Positions 16,934-25,231 of a DNA stretch of 64,000 bases are shown here, one piece after another. The notes beneath the pieces were generated by a model. That model was not told the origin of the DNA, did no database searches, and saw only the letters and a program-made list of their open reading frames with translations. The DNA comes from an uncultured Verrucomicrobiales bacterium. GTDB lineage: Bacteria; Verrucomicrobiota; Verrucomicrobiia; Verrucomicrobiales; Akkermansiaceae. The translations under genes and the position numbers were made by a program. Location: the NCBI GenBank assembly GCA_937951675.1, contig CALFBI010000006.1:1-64000 (forward strand). The letters run 5' to 3'. The first letter of the stretch is position 1. Every line of letters starts with the position of its first letter.

Positions 16934-16961
16934 AAGAGCTGGCAATGCCAGCTCTTTTTTT
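16934..16961 (+). terminator. intrinsic terminator of the BlaI/H1-like gene
   Basis: AAGAGCTGGC and GCCAGCTCTT form a perfect 10-bp stem around AAT, followed by a run of seven T. It is one of the clearest terminators in the window. Confidence 0.9.
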
Positions 16962-17088
16962 GTGGGGAAGGAGATCAGACGACTCCCTAAACTTTTCGCT
17001 CTAAAAAGAGCACGATAAGTATAAAAAAGGGTTTGCAACAAAGAAATCTTCTCCTTAGCCTCTCAACTTCGTTGGTGAAATATTTAAC

Positions 17089-17164
17089 GCGTGATTAGCT
17101 CAGTTGGTAGAGCAACACCTTGACATGGTGGAGGTCACTGGTTCAAATCCGGTATCGCGCACCA
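17089..17164 (+). tRNA. tRNA-Val (GAC)
   Basis: A 76-base cloverleaf. The acceptor arms GCGTGAT and ATCGCGC pair with one G-U. The D arm is GCTC-AGTTGGTA-GAGC. The anticodon loop TTGACAT gives anticodon GAC, which reads GUC and GUU valine codons. The T arm is ACTGG-TTCAAAT-CCGGT. Discriminator A and an encoded CCA end follow. The first anticodon-stem pair (A27-G43) is a mismatch. Confidence 0.95.
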
Positions 17165-17246
17165 CCAATGCTTTTTTTGGTCTCATACGATTAGTTTCTC
17201 ATGTATTGACCTATCAGGATTCTTGCGCGAACTTAAATGGCTACGG

Positions 17247-18086
17247 ATGAATAATCTTACCCAAGAACTTCCTCACCTTTTAAAGCTCCTTGATGACGAG
17301 CAGCCTGAAATCAAAAATGCTCTTATCAAACAGCTAGCTCAGGTCAAAGGAGACCTTAGCCATGAAATGGCAGCTCTTAACATCGATCTCTCTAAAAAAG
17401 ATCAATCTCTTTTGAGTGACCTCTTGTTTCCAGGGCGAGAACGACAATTAATTAAAGAATGGCATATTCCCCAAAACTCTCTTGAACTCCCTGACGGAGA
17501 TTGGGAAACGTTTGAATTTCTCCTTAGGCAACTCTCTGATTTCTTGCACGATGGTATTACATTAAGAGCCTCTTTGAGCGACCTCTTAGATGATTTAGCT
17601 GACGAAGCTCAAGATAAGTATCCGGTTCTCAATGCTCAAATTCTTGCTGAATATTTATTCCAATCTAAAAAATTCATTGGTAACAGCCAAAACTACTATT
17701 TCATCAACAACTCTGATCTGACCTGGTGCCTCGAAAATAACACCAGTAATCCCATTGGATTAGCAGTGATCCTAATGTTAGTCGGACAGCGTCTTGGGGT
17801 TGAGATCTATGGATGCAACTTCCCTGGGCATTTTTTTGCCCGAGCTGAAGTCAATGGCAGAGCCGCTTTAATAGACCCTTTTAGAAAGGGAGTAATTCTT
17901 TATATTAACGAGATTATAGAAAAAAATAATAATCTAGATGAGCATACTCGGCGAATTCTACACGAACCATGCTCACAAAAAGAAATCTTACGCCGTATCC
18001 TTCATAACCTAGGAAACTCTTATACCCGAGTGAATCATGAGAAAGGTGAGCGACTCACTAGTAAATTGCTCAAAAGCTTAGTTTAG
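17247..18086 (+). CDS. SirB1-like transglutaminase-fold protein
   Basis: About 279 residues. The N-terminal third is helical, with HEAT-like helices (LPHLLKLLDDEQPEIKNALIKQL). The rest matches the SirB1/transglutaminase-core-2 pattern: YPVLNAQILAEYLFQSKKFIGN, then NNTSNPIGLAVILMLVGQRLGVEIYG and NFPGHFFARA with DPF in place, the segments that hold the Cys/His/Asp site in true transglutaminases. The Cys equivalent appears to be Gly or Ile in NPIGL, so catalysis is doubtful, as in most SirB1 proteins. The ATG at 17247 is preferred to an in-frame TTG at 17223. It follows tRNA-Val by about 80 bases and precedes a hydrolase gene by 9. Confidence 0.7.
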   Translation: MNNLTQELPHLLKLLDDEQPEIKNALIKQLAQVKGDLSHEMAALNIDLSKKDQSLLSDLLFPGRERQLIKEWHIPQNSLELPDGDWETFEFLLRQLSDFLHDGITLRASLSDLLDDLADEAQDKYPVLNAQILAEYLFQSKKFIGNSQNYYFINNSDLTWCLENNTSNPIGLAVILMLVGQRLGVEIYGCNFPGHFFARAEVNGRAALIDPFRKGVILYINEIIEKNNNLDEHTRRILHEPCSQKEILRRILHNLGNSYTRVNHEKGERLTSKLLKSLV

Positions 18087-18095
18087 TATTTCAAC

Positions 18096-18905
18096 ATGAA
18101 AAATCCTCTACTACCTCCAGAAAACACTCTTTCTTTTTACGATTATAAGCCTAGTTCCCCTGCTACGAATCAGCTCATCTTCGTCCATGGCCAAGGTGAT
18201 TTTGCGGAAAGGTATCAGGAAATTCTTCAACCTTTTCTTGATCGCAACTACCGTTGCCTCGGGGTTGACTTACCTGGTCACGGAAAGAGCCCTGGCACTC
18301 GAGGGCATGTTGGAACCGTTGAAACCGTCTCTCACCTTTTCCGCCTTCTTCGGAAACGCTTAGATCCACAACTACCAACAGACCTTATGGGACACTCTAT
18401 GGGCGGAATGCTTTGCCTTTTAGAGCTTTGCCAAAACTCCAAATATTATCAAAAAGCATGGATTAGTTCCCCTTTACTCTGCCCTGAGCACAAAAAAGAG
18501 CATCTCCTTCCCTTGCTAAAAACGCCTCTCATGGATTGGTTTCCTACTTTCAGGATCCATACCGGTGTCCATGGAGACTTATGTCGCCATGGACCTCGCA
18601 AACGAAAATCACCGCTTTTTCACCAATCTATCTCTATTGCATGGGCCCATGAAGTCTACGAGATCGGACAAACTCTTAGAAACCAACTTCTTCCCTCTTC
18701 TCTCCCTTCCATTCCTATTTTAGTCACTCAAGGAAGCTCCGATCAAGTCTGCCCTCCTCTTTTTCCACGCAAGTATTTAGCTAACCAAGCCAAGGTTCTA
18801 TATCGTGAATACGAAGGATTACGGCACGAACCGTTTAAAGATGAAGGTAGCGAAGTCCTGTATGCGGATCTTAACGCCTTTCTAGACGGCAACCTTACCA
18901 AGTAA
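18096..18905 (+). CDS. alpha/beta hydrolase, monoacylglycerol-lipase-like
   Basis: A 269-residue serine hydrolase. The oxyanion region FVHGQGDFAERYQ is followed by GVDLPGHGKSPGTRGHV, typical of monoglyceride lipases and lysophospholipases. The nucleophile elbow is GHSMGG. The acid and His of the triad fit VTQGSSDQVCPP and GLRHEPFKD. No signal peptide is present, so it is cytoplasmic. It lies 9 bases after the SirB1-like gene and overlaps the convergent pta gene by 11 bases. The substrate, an ester of a lipid or small molecule, is not readable. Confidence 0.85.
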   Translation: MKNPLLPPENTLSFYDYKPSSPATNQLIFVHGQGDFAERYQEILQPFLDRNYRCLGVDLPGHGKSPGTRGHVGTVETVSHLFRLLRKRLDPQLPTDLMGHSMGGMLCLLELCQNSKYYQKAWISSPLLCPEHKKEHLLPLLKTPLMDWFPTFRIHTGVHGDLCRHGPRKRKSPLFHQSISIAWAHEVYEIGQTLRNQLLPSSLPSIPILVTQGSSDQVCPPLFPRKYLANQAKVLYREYEGLRHEPFKDEGSEVLYADLNAFLDGNLTK

Positions 18906-19971
18906 TTTCACCCACGGCATAAAGCTCATGCGTTTTGACAGCCTCTAGACCAACCGCGGCGGCAGTCCCTAAAATCATCTCTTCGGTGGCCGTTCGGGGC
19001 ACTTGTGCCGCGGGTCTTGTCAACCCCATCACAAGGTGTCCATAAATTTGAGCCCCTGCAACGTGTTGCAATAATTTCATCGAAATATGGGAGGCATCGA
19101 GGTTCGGAAATACTAAAACATCTGCAGACCCATGGCGCTCAGCCTCGGGTAATTTCACTTCTGCAGCTAACGGATCAAGGGCAACATCAGCTTGCAACTC
19201 TCCATCAATTTCAATATCGAGGTCAGATACTTGTGACTTTGCTAATGCCGTAGCCGCTTCCATTCTACGAGCTGAGTCAGCATTAGAGGAGCCCTTTGTT
19301 GAGTGACTCAATAATACGACTCGAGGGCGGCGCCCCAAATAATGACGAGCTACTTTACCTGTTTCTACTGCAAATGAAGCTAACTCCGTCGTCAACGGAG
19401 CCGGATTCATTCCGGTGTCAGCTAAAAATAAAATGCCCTCAGAACCTAAATGATCTAAATGGTCTCCTACAACAACCGCCGCGGAAAACACTCGCGGCAC
19501 ATTCGCCAAAGGCTTCACCATTTGTAATAAAGAACGATAAAACAACCCTGGAATCACCTGATTCCCACCAACAACCGCATCACAATGAGAATATTGCAGC
19601 ATCATTGCCGCATACCGGTGAGGCTTCGTTACGGTTTCAGTCGCGTTGGTAAGAGAAAGTCCCCGATACCTTTCGATCTTCTCCAAGCGCTTCGCAAATA
19701 ATGATAAATCAGAACTCTTAGAAGGATTAATGATCCGAACAAAATCCAGAGAGAGCCCCTCTTTTTCGAATAAAGAAATAATACGGCTTTCGTCTCCAAG
19801 TAAAATAGGCACCCCGATTTCCATCTCGACCATGCGTGCCGCCACCCGGACAATCCTCACGTCTTCCCCTTCTGGGAAAACGATCCGCTTTGGGTGATCT
19901 TTAAGTTTCTCAAAAATCATCGCTGTAAAAGCGTTTGGCTCGGAAAAATACTCGCTGAGTTGGCTCATCAA
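18895..19971 (-). CDS. pta: phosphate acetyltransferase
   Basis: About 358 residues, the short form with only the catalytic PTA_PTB domain, converting acetyl-CoA and phosphate to acetyl-phosphate. RIVFPEGEDVRIVRVAARM is the N-terminal substrate-binding block. DAVVGGNQVIPGLFYRSLLQM, LFLADTGMNPAPL, VVLLSHSTKGSSNADSARRM, LVFPNLDASHISMKLLQ and MGLTRPAAQVPR follow in the usual order. ackA is not adjacent. Two adjacent ATG codons (19971 and 19968) are possible. The last 11 bases overlap the end of the convergent hydrolase gene, so no terminator can lie between them. A butyryl-specific homologue cannot be excluded. Confidence 0.87.
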   Translation of the reverse strand: MMSQLSEYFSEPNAFTAMIFEKLKDHPKRIVFPEGEDVRIVRVAARMVEMEIGVPILLGDESRIISLFEKEGLSLDFVRIINPSKSSDLSLFAKRLEKIERYRGLSLTNATETVTKPHRYAAMMLQYSHCDAVVGGNQVIPGLFYRSLLQMVKPLANVPRVFSAAVVVGDHLDHLGSEGILFLADTGMNPAPLTTELASFAVETGKVARHYLGRRPRVVLLSHSTKGSSNADSARRMEAATALAKSQVSDLDIEIDGELQADVALDPLAAEVKLPEAERHGSADVLVFPNLDASHISMKLLQHVAGAQIYGHLVMGLTRPAAQVPRTATEEMILGTAAAVGLEAVKTHELYAVGEITW

Positions 19972-20045
19972 TGCTTAGTTGGAATTAAGGTTTAAACTAA
20001 CGACTCTCTTCCTCAGGAACAACATCAAAAGACACAAAGAATCGT

Positions 20046-20858
20046 ATGCTCGTCGATTATCACACTCATACCCCGCTTTGCCGGCATGCCGAAGGCGAAC
20101 CAGAGGCCTTTATCGAAGCCGCTATTTCCGCAAAACTCGCCGAATACGGAATCTCAGATCATGCCCCGGCCCTTCCTGAACCTTTTGATGATTGGCGAAT
20201 GCTTAAGTCGGAACTTCCTGATTACCACCTCTGGATTGAAAAAGCTCGAGCTCATGCTGATCACCGCATCATCGTTAAAAGTGGACTCGAATGCGATTGG
20301 ATCCAAGGATGTGAGGCCTGGATCGAAGAGCTCAGTGCCAGCCACCCCTGGGATTACCTCATTGGTTCTGTTCATTATTTGAAAGATTGGGATTTTGATA
20401 ATCCGAAATGGCTTGGCCGGTGGGCCGAAACTGACCTGGAAGCAACCTGGGCCCGTTACTGGAAAGAATACGTCACAATGGTAAACAGCGGTTTATTTGA
20501 TATTATGGGGCATCCTGATCTTATCAAAAAATTCGGGTTTCATCCCCAGGGAGACCTTCGCCGCTTCTATGAACCTGTCATTCAAGCCATGGTCGACCAA
20601 GGAGTAGCCTTCGAACTCAACACTGCAGGATGGTTCAAAAAGTGTGCTGAGCAATACCCTGCTCACCCTTTTCTGGAAATGGCAGCCGAAGCACAAATCC
20701 CAGTGCTGATTTCGTCTGACGCGCACCGCCCCAACGAAGTCGCTCGTAAATTCCCTGAAGCGCTTCAGCTCGTCAACGAAGTTGGAATTCAAAACACCTG
20801 CCGCTTTACCAAGCGCAAGCAAACACTCCTCCCCTTCAATGAAATTAGTCCTTTTTAG
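20046..20858 (+). CDS. hisJ: PHP-family histidinol-phosphatase
   Basis: A 270-residue trinuclear-metal phosphatase of the PHP fold that would dephosphorylate L-histidinol phosphate in histidine synthesis. DYHTHTPLCRHAEGEPEAFIEAA gives the first metal ligands, YGISDHAP a conserved His/Asp pair, and KSGLECDW the Glu ligand. WDYLIGSVHYL supplies the Gly-Ser-x-His motif characteristic of HisJ/HisK. DIMGHPDLIKKFG and LISSDAHRPNEVARKF complete the metal site. No other his gene is in the window. The 3' end overlaps the next gene by 20 bases in a different frame, suggesting coupled translation. Confidence 0.87.
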   Translation: MLVDYHTHTPLCRHAEGEPEAFIEAAISAKLAEYGISDHAPALPEPFDDWRMLKSELPDYHLWIEKARAHADHRIIVKSGLECDWIQGCEAWIEELSASHPWDYLIGSVHYLKDWDFDNPKWLGRWAETDLEATWARYWKEYVTMVNSGLFDIMGHPDLIKKFGFHPQGDLRRFYEPVIQAMVDQGVAFELNTAGWFKKCAEQYPAHPFLEMAAEAQIPVLISSDAHRPNEVARKFPEALQLVNEVGIQNTCRFTKRKQTLLPFNEISPF

Positions 20859-21600
20859 CTTTCTTTTACTCCTCTCGCAAATGCTTCGCGCTCAGCCAGA
20901 CTCCCCCAAACTGACGGTGCAGATCTCGACGCTTGTTTCCGAAAAATTCTTATGGATCAAGATAACACCTCTACCTTCTTACCACTTCTACTACCTTGAC
21001 CCAGGAGAAATGGGAGTCCCTCCAGAAGTTCAATGGAATGAAACCGACGATTCAGTCAATATCTCACCACTCCAATACCCTCTCCCGAAACGATTCAAAA
21101 CAGGGACCTTACACTGCATCGGCTATGACCATGCCGTGTGGCTTCGGGCTCCCTACCATAAGAAAAACGAAATCACCCCCGAAAGAATCACAGGCCAACT
21201 GAGTTGGCTCTCTTGTAATGAAGACCTCTGTTTACCTGAGTCGACCACCATTCTTTTTGACCTCACACAAGTCGAGGCACCTCCGACCTCCCAGCCCTGG
21301 CCTCAGCCCACTCCTAAAACATGGCAAAGTCAGATTCAAAAAAAACCAAAGGCTTTAATTATCACTCTTTCAACCTCTCAAAAGACATCTCTTCTTCCTG
21401 AAATCTTAGATGTTTTCACGACGCAAAAAAACATTCAAGACCCCACTCAACCTATCGTCTCAGAAAAAAAATCAGCTCACGAAACCTCTATCACGATCCC
21501 TCTCTCTGAATACACTTCCCCCAAAAGTTTCCCCTCTGAATGGATCATCTCAACTTCTCAGGGAGGCTTTATTCTTCCGGCTCAAAGAACTATCGATTAG
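20839..21600 (+). CDS. exported DsbD N-terminal-type immunoglobulin-like protein
   Basis: About 253 residues with a signal peptide (KLVLFSFLLLLSQMLRA). The next about 130 residues resemble the DsbD alpha domain (disulphide bond corrector fold): YHFYYLDPGEMGVPPEVQW, a middle segment of hydrophobic strands, and LSWLSCNEDLCLPESTTILF, which has the two-cysteine CNEDLC arrangement of this domain. The membrane and thioredoxin parts of DsbD are absent from this protein and its neighbours. The C-terminal half is low in recognisable motifs. It overlaps the histidinol-phosphatase gene by 20 bases and is followed by a redoxin gene, so a role in periplasmic thiol chemistry is plausible. Confidence 0.65.
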   Translation: MKLVLFSFLLLLSQMLRAQPDSPKLTVQISTLVSEKFLWIKITPLPSYHFYYLDPGEMGVPPEVQWNETDDSVNISPLQYPLPKRFKTGTLHCIGYDHAVWLRAPYHKKNEITPERITGQLSWLSCNEDLCLPESTTILFDLTQVEAPPTSQPWPQPTPKTWQSQIQKKPKALIITLSTSQKTSLLPEILDVFTTQKNIQDPTQPIVSEKKSAHETSITIPLSEYTSPKSFPSEWIISTSQGGFILPAQRTID

Positions 21601-21643
21601 ACATTTCAGCCAAGGCCTGCTTCACTAGGGTAATTCTTTATTT

Positions 21644-22291
21644 ATGATGAAATTAAAAACACTGACGATCCCTGCCTTATTCCTCTCAGCGACACTCTCT
21701 TTCACCTCCGCTCTCTCTGCTGAGTGTGGAGCCTGTGAAGCCGGACATGAAAAAGACGCTCCCCACTGCTCTGGAGCACACGCAAGTCATTTCACTCTAA
21801 AAGACCTTTCGGGAAAAAAGCATAGCCTTTCTCAATATGCTGGAAAAGTTGTTGTTCTCGAATGGACCAACTTTGAATGCCCTTTTGTAGCGAAACATTA
21901 CCACCATTCCGGTAATATTCCGAAGCTTCAGAAAAAATACACTGACAAAGACATTGTTTGGCTCTCGATTGCCTCTGGAAAAACAGCCGCTAAAACCAAC
22001 TCCGAGAATGCCCAAGAGGCAGGCTCAGCCGCATCTGCCGTGCTACTCGACCCTACTGGAAAAACAGGTCAAAAATACGGAGCTAAAACAACCCCCCATT
22101 TCTTTATCTTAGACCAAGCAGGACACATCGTCTACGAAGGTGCCATCGATTCGACAAACTCTACTAAAGCGGAAGACATCGAGAAATCTGAAAACTATAT
22201 CTCCAAGGCTCTCGACGAATTACTTGCTAAGAAAAAGATATCTTCGGCAAAAACTCCTCCTTACGGATGCTCGGTTAAATATCTAAACTAA
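21644..22291 (+). CDS. exported redoxin (AhpC/TSA-type thioredoxin fold)
   Basis: A 215-residue periplasmic protein with a signal peptide ending around ALSAECGAC. The redoxin domain starts at FTLKDLSGKKHSLSQYAGKVVVLEWTNFECPFVAKHY, where a single Cys replaces the usual CxxC. It continues with VWLSIASGKTA, AVLLDPTGKTGQKYGAKTTPHFFILDQAGHIVYEGAID, which contains the TTPHF cis-Pro motif. This form is common in planctomycetes and verrucomicrobia. Extra cysteines near the mature N-terminus (CGACEAGHEKDAPHCSGAH), with nearby His, could bind metal. The C-terminus ends with the YGCSVKY block shared by this subfamily. A terminator follows. Confidence 0.8.
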   Translation: MMKLKTLTIPALFLSATLSFTSALSAECGACEAGHEKDAPHCSGAHASHFTLKDLSGKKHSLSQYAGKVVVLEWTNFECPFVAKHYHHSGNIPKLQKKYTDKDIVWLSIASGKTAAKTNSENAQEAGSAASAVLLDPTGKTGQKYGAKTTPHFFILDQAGHIVYEGAIDSTNSTKAEDIEKSENYISKALDELLAKKKISSAKTPPYGCSVKYLN

Positions 22292-22320
22292 GATCTCGAC
22301 TACTATTCACCATTATCTTG

Positions 22321-22353
22321 AAAGCCTTCTTTTTTCAAAGGAGGCTTTTTTAT
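22321..22353 (+). terminator. intrinsic terminator of the redoxin gene
   Basis: A 12-bp stem (22321-22332 with 22337-22348, one G-T pair) has a four-base loop and is followed by T residues. A second short hairpin, TTTTTGCC/GGCAAAAA, follows at 22358-22384. Confidence 0.75.
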
Positions 22354-22376
22354 GTTTCTTTTTGCCTAAAAAAGGC

Positions 22377-22404
22377 AAAAAAAACGGAGACCTCATGGCC
22401 TCCG
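22377..22404 (-). terminator. intrinsic terminator of the FKBP gene
   Basis: On the minus strand CGGAGGCC-ATGA-GGTCTCCG forms an 8-bp stem with one G-T pair, followed by eight T. It lies 29 bases past the FKBP stop codon. Confidence 0.8.
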
Positions 22405-22432
22405 CTTTTTCAAAAATGAAAGAGAGTCTCTT

Positions 22433-23653
22433 TTATTTGATTTTGAATAACTCAACATCAAATACGAGCATTCCTGCCGGAGCCCCTGGAGGAGGATTCA
22501 CTCCATAAGCTAATTCTGCTGGGATCCAAAAGCGACGTTTCTCTCCCTCAACCATTAACTGAACTCCTTCGGTCCATCCTGGAATAACTTGATTAAGAGG
22601 AAAACTAATCGTTTCCCCTCGTGAAACAGAGCTATCAAAAAGTTTCCCATCCGTCGTCCAACCTGAGTAATGAACTTCTACTTCATCTGTCGCTTTCGGG
22701 TGGTTTTTTCCCGAACCAGCTACTAAGACGCGAGAAGCCAAGCCCGATTCTGTTTTTTCCACGTTGCTAGGAACAGACGTAACATCCTCTGGGGTTTTAG
22801 GGGCTTCTGGTGCCTTTTTGATCGTAAGAAGCTCCACATCGAAACAAAGCTGACCACCCGGTGCTCCGCCGCCAGGGTTTTCACCATAGGCCAACTCAGC
22901 AGGAATCCAAAAGCGACGTTTCTCACCTTCGACCATGAGTTGAACTCCTTCGGTCCATCCTTTGATGACCCGATTAAGAGGGAAACTCGCTGGCTCACCT
23001 CGTTCTACTGAACTATCAAAAAGGTCTCCTCCTTTTGTCCAACCAGAATAATGAACCGTCACGGTATCTTCTTCTGACGGGTTCTCAGAACCTGTCCCTA
23101 CTTGTAACACTTTAGAAGCTAAACCTGATTCTGTTTTTTCCGCGTCGGCAGGTGCCTGAGCAACATCTACAGGAGCTTTCGGAGCTTGCTTAATATCGAG
23201 TAATTCAACATCGAAAACGAGAGTTCCTGATGGCGCCCCAGGACGAGTTGGCTTTTCGCCATAGGCTAATTCACCAGGAATCCAAAACCGACGTTTCTCA
23301 CCTACGACCATCAACTGAACTCCTTCGGTCCATCCTTTGATAACTTGCCCAAGAGGGAAAGTCGTCGGTTCTCCTCGAGAGACAGAACTATCGAACATTT
23401 TTCCATCTGTCGTCCATCCAGTATAGTGAACTTTGACCGTATCGGCCGCAGTAGGGTTCTCGGTTCCTGTTCCTTTTTGAATGACTTTAGAGGCCAATCC
23501 GGATTCCGTTTTGATCGCATCAGCGGGTGCTGCTGCGACATCTGCAGGTGCTTCAATCATCGTTTTAGTCGATACGTTTGGTTGGGTTAATTCAGCACTC
23601 ACCTCACCCAATACGGATAAGGCTGCGCAGCTTAATATGATCGCTTTGTTCAT
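22433..23653 (-). CDS. exported FKBP-type prolyl isomerase with three tandem domains
   Basis: A 406-residue protein with a signal peptide (MNKAIILSCAALSVLGEVSA) and three near-identical FKBP domains at roughly 48-158, 165-275 and 290-406. Each has the order TESGLASKVI/L, VKVHYTGWTTDGKMFDSS, FPLGQVIKGWTEGVQLM, GEKRRFWIPGELAYG and LVFDVELL, the standard FKBP core with the active-site Tyr, Phe, Asp and Trp positions kept. Linkers are Pro/Ala-rich (APADAEKTE). It should catalyse peptidyl-prolyl isomerisation and act as a periplasmic foldase. One-domain exported FKBPs are common; three copies suggest recent internal duplication. A small dyad (CTTGATCATCAAG, 23671-23683) lies just upstream and a terminator downstream. 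Confidence 0.9.
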   Translation of the reverse strand: MNKAIILSCAALSVLGEVSAELTQPNVSTKTMIEAPADVAAAPADAIKTESGLASKVIQKGTGTENPTAADTVKVHYTGWTTDGKMFDSSVSRGEPTTFPLGQVIKGWTEGVQLMVVGEKRRFWIPGELAYGEKPTRPGAPSGTLVFDVELLDIKQAPKAPVDVAQAPADAEKTESGLASKVLQVGTGSENPSEEDTVTVHYSGWTKGGDLFDSSVERGEPASFPLNRVIKGWTEGVQLMVEGEKRRFWIPAELAYGENPGGGAPGGQLCFDVELLTIKKAPEAPKTPEDVTSVPSNVEKTESGLASRVLVAGSGKNHPKATDEVEVHYSGWTTDGKLFDSSVSRGETISFPLNQVIPGWTEGVQLMVEGEKRRFWIPAELAYGVNPPPGAPAGMLVFDVELFKIK

Positions 23654-23715
23654 AACGTTCTAGGTGAACTCTTGATCATCAAGCGAGAAAAGAAAGAGAA
23701 TTCGTCTCTCCTCTT

Positions 23716-24519
23716 TTATAAAATAATGCCAAGTTGTTCCGGCAGAGCTGTCCTCGGTCTCCAGGTCAAGATTTCAGGTTCACCTCGCGTGACTAACACC
23801 GTATGCTCAAAATGAGATGAAGCTTTACGATCACTTGTAATCACGGTCCAACCATCATCTAGCCATTTCACAGAAGCTTTTCCTTCATTAATCATTGGCT
23901 CAATCGCTAAAACCATTCCCTCTTTTAAACGCGGAGTGACCCCTTGCGGACGGTAATTCGGAACCTGTGGTTCTTCATGAAGCTCTCTCCCTACTCCATG
24001 CCCTACTAAATCCCGCACGACAGTAAAATGATGCTGCTGAACGAAGGCTTCGACCGCGCCACATAAATCTCCTAAATACTCTCCGTGTCGAGCGTATGAA
24101 ATCGCCTCAAAAAGAGACTGTTCCGTAGCAGCTAAAAGCTTTTTTTCACTTTCTGTGATCTTCCCTACAGGAACCGTTGTCGCATTATCACCAATAAAAC
24201 CATTTTTAGTAATACCGACATCAATTTTAATCAAATCACCGTCTTTAATCACTCGATCACCTCCGATTCCATGCACGATTTCCTCATTCACAGACAGACA
24301 AGTGTATCCCGGAAAGCCGCGATAGCCTAAAAAAGCACTCACACAATCATGCTCTTTCATGAGCTCTGCCGCAAAAAGATCAATCTCGCGGGTCGTCTTC
24401 CCCGCCTCGATAAAAGCCGCCGAAGTTTGCAAGATCTTACTCGCAATCTCACCAGCGACTCTCATCTTTTTGATATCTTCAGAGGTCTTAATTGGGATTC
24501 TAGATTTGCGCTTTGCCAT
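23716..24519 (-). CDS. map: type I methionine aminopeptidase
   Basis: A 267-residue pita-bread metalloprotease that removes the initiator Met from nascent proteins. Metal ligands are visible as the two Asp in KIDVGITKNGFIGDNATT, the His in GHGVGRELHEEP, the Glu in AIEPMINEG and the Glu in HFEHTVLVT. The start overlaps the end of adk by 20 bases, the arrangement seen after secY-adk in many bacteria. The following FKBP gene is about 60 bases away and has its own probable promoter. Confidence 0.95.
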   Translation of the reverse strand: MAKRKSRIPIKTSEDIKKMRVAGEIASKILQTSAAFIEAGKTTREIDLFAAELMKEHDCVSAFLGYRGFPGYTCLSVNEEIVHGIGGDRVIKDGDLIKIDVGITKNGFIGDNATTVPVGKITESEKKLLAATEQSLFEAISYARHGEYLGDLCGAVEAFVQQHHFTVVRDLVGHGVGRELHEEPQVPNYRPQGVTPRLKEGMVLAIEPMINEGKASVKWLDDGWTVITSDRKASSHFEHTVLVTRGEPEILTWRPRTALPEQLGIIL

Positions 24520-25141
24520 ATTGAATAGATTGAAAAATAAGCTTTGAAATTTCTTCTGAAGAAGAGGCCGAAGGAATCGAAATCAAACGCCCCGAACTTT
24601 GATAGTAGTCGATCAAAGGCTCAGATAACCTTTGGTAAAACTCATACCTATTTTTAAATTTCTCTTCGTTATCATCCTCGCGGGACAGCAGCTTTCCTGA
24701 TTTACAGCGGTGACATGGGCTTCCTTTCTCATGAATACCATTAGACGAAACTGCACCACATTGATGACATTGTAATCTTGAGAGAATTCGACTCTGAAGT
24801 TGGTCTAAACTGACATCCAAATAGATGACTTTAACTGAATCTGTCAGTAATGCGTCAAGCTTCTTTGCCTGCTCTAACGTTCGAGGAAAACCATCTAATA
24901 CCCAGCCTTCAGAATTTAAACACACCCATTCCCAAGTCATCCGAATCGCCAACTCATCCGGGATATACTGGCCTTCATCCATAAAAGGCTTCGCCAAGCT
25001 CCCAATTTCTGAACCTTCCGTAATATGTTTCCGTAAAAGAGCCCCTGTGCTCAAATTAGGAAGCCCTAACCGATCTGCCAAAATCTGACTCTGGGTGCCT
25101 TTTCCTGATGCCGGTGGCCCTAAAAAAATGATTCGTTCCAT
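24500..25141 (-). CDS. adk: adenylate kinase
   Basis: A 213-residue P-loop kinase (ATP + AMP to 2 ADP). GPPASGKGTQSQ is the Walker A loop, LSTGALLRKHI the AMP-binding segment and LDGFPRTLEQAKKL the central helix. The LID domain is the zinc-binding form with CHQC and CHRC, as in Gram-positive and many other bacteria. It is the first gene after the terminator that follows secY, so it must have a promoter in the 90-base gap or inside secY. It overlaps map by 20 bases. Confidence 0.95.
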   Translation of the reverse strand: MERIIFLGPPASGKGTQSQILADRLGLPNLSTGALLRKHITEGSEIGSLAKPFMDEGQYIPDELAIRMTWEWVCLNSEGWVLDGFPRTLEQAKKLDALLTDSVKVIYLDVSLDQLQSRILSRLQCHQCGAVSSNGIHEKGSPCHRCKSGKLLSREDDNEEKFKNRYEFYQRLSEPLIDYYQSSGRLISIPSASSSEEISKLIFQSIQYGKAQI

Positions 25142-25167
25142 TATTGAATGAGGGAGGGGTCGTTAAA

Positions 25168-25204
25168 ATAAAAAAGGCTGCTCGAGATTCTCTCGCGCAG
25201 CCTT
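25168..25204 (-). terminator. intrinsic terminator after secY
   Basis: On the minus strand AAGGCTGC pairs with GCAGCCTT, extended inward by CGAGA/TCTCG with one mismatch, and a run of T follows. The stem is about 13 bp. It separates secY from adk-map. Confidence 0.85.
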
Positions 25205-25231
25205 CAATCAATTCACTGCTCGTTCGAAACT

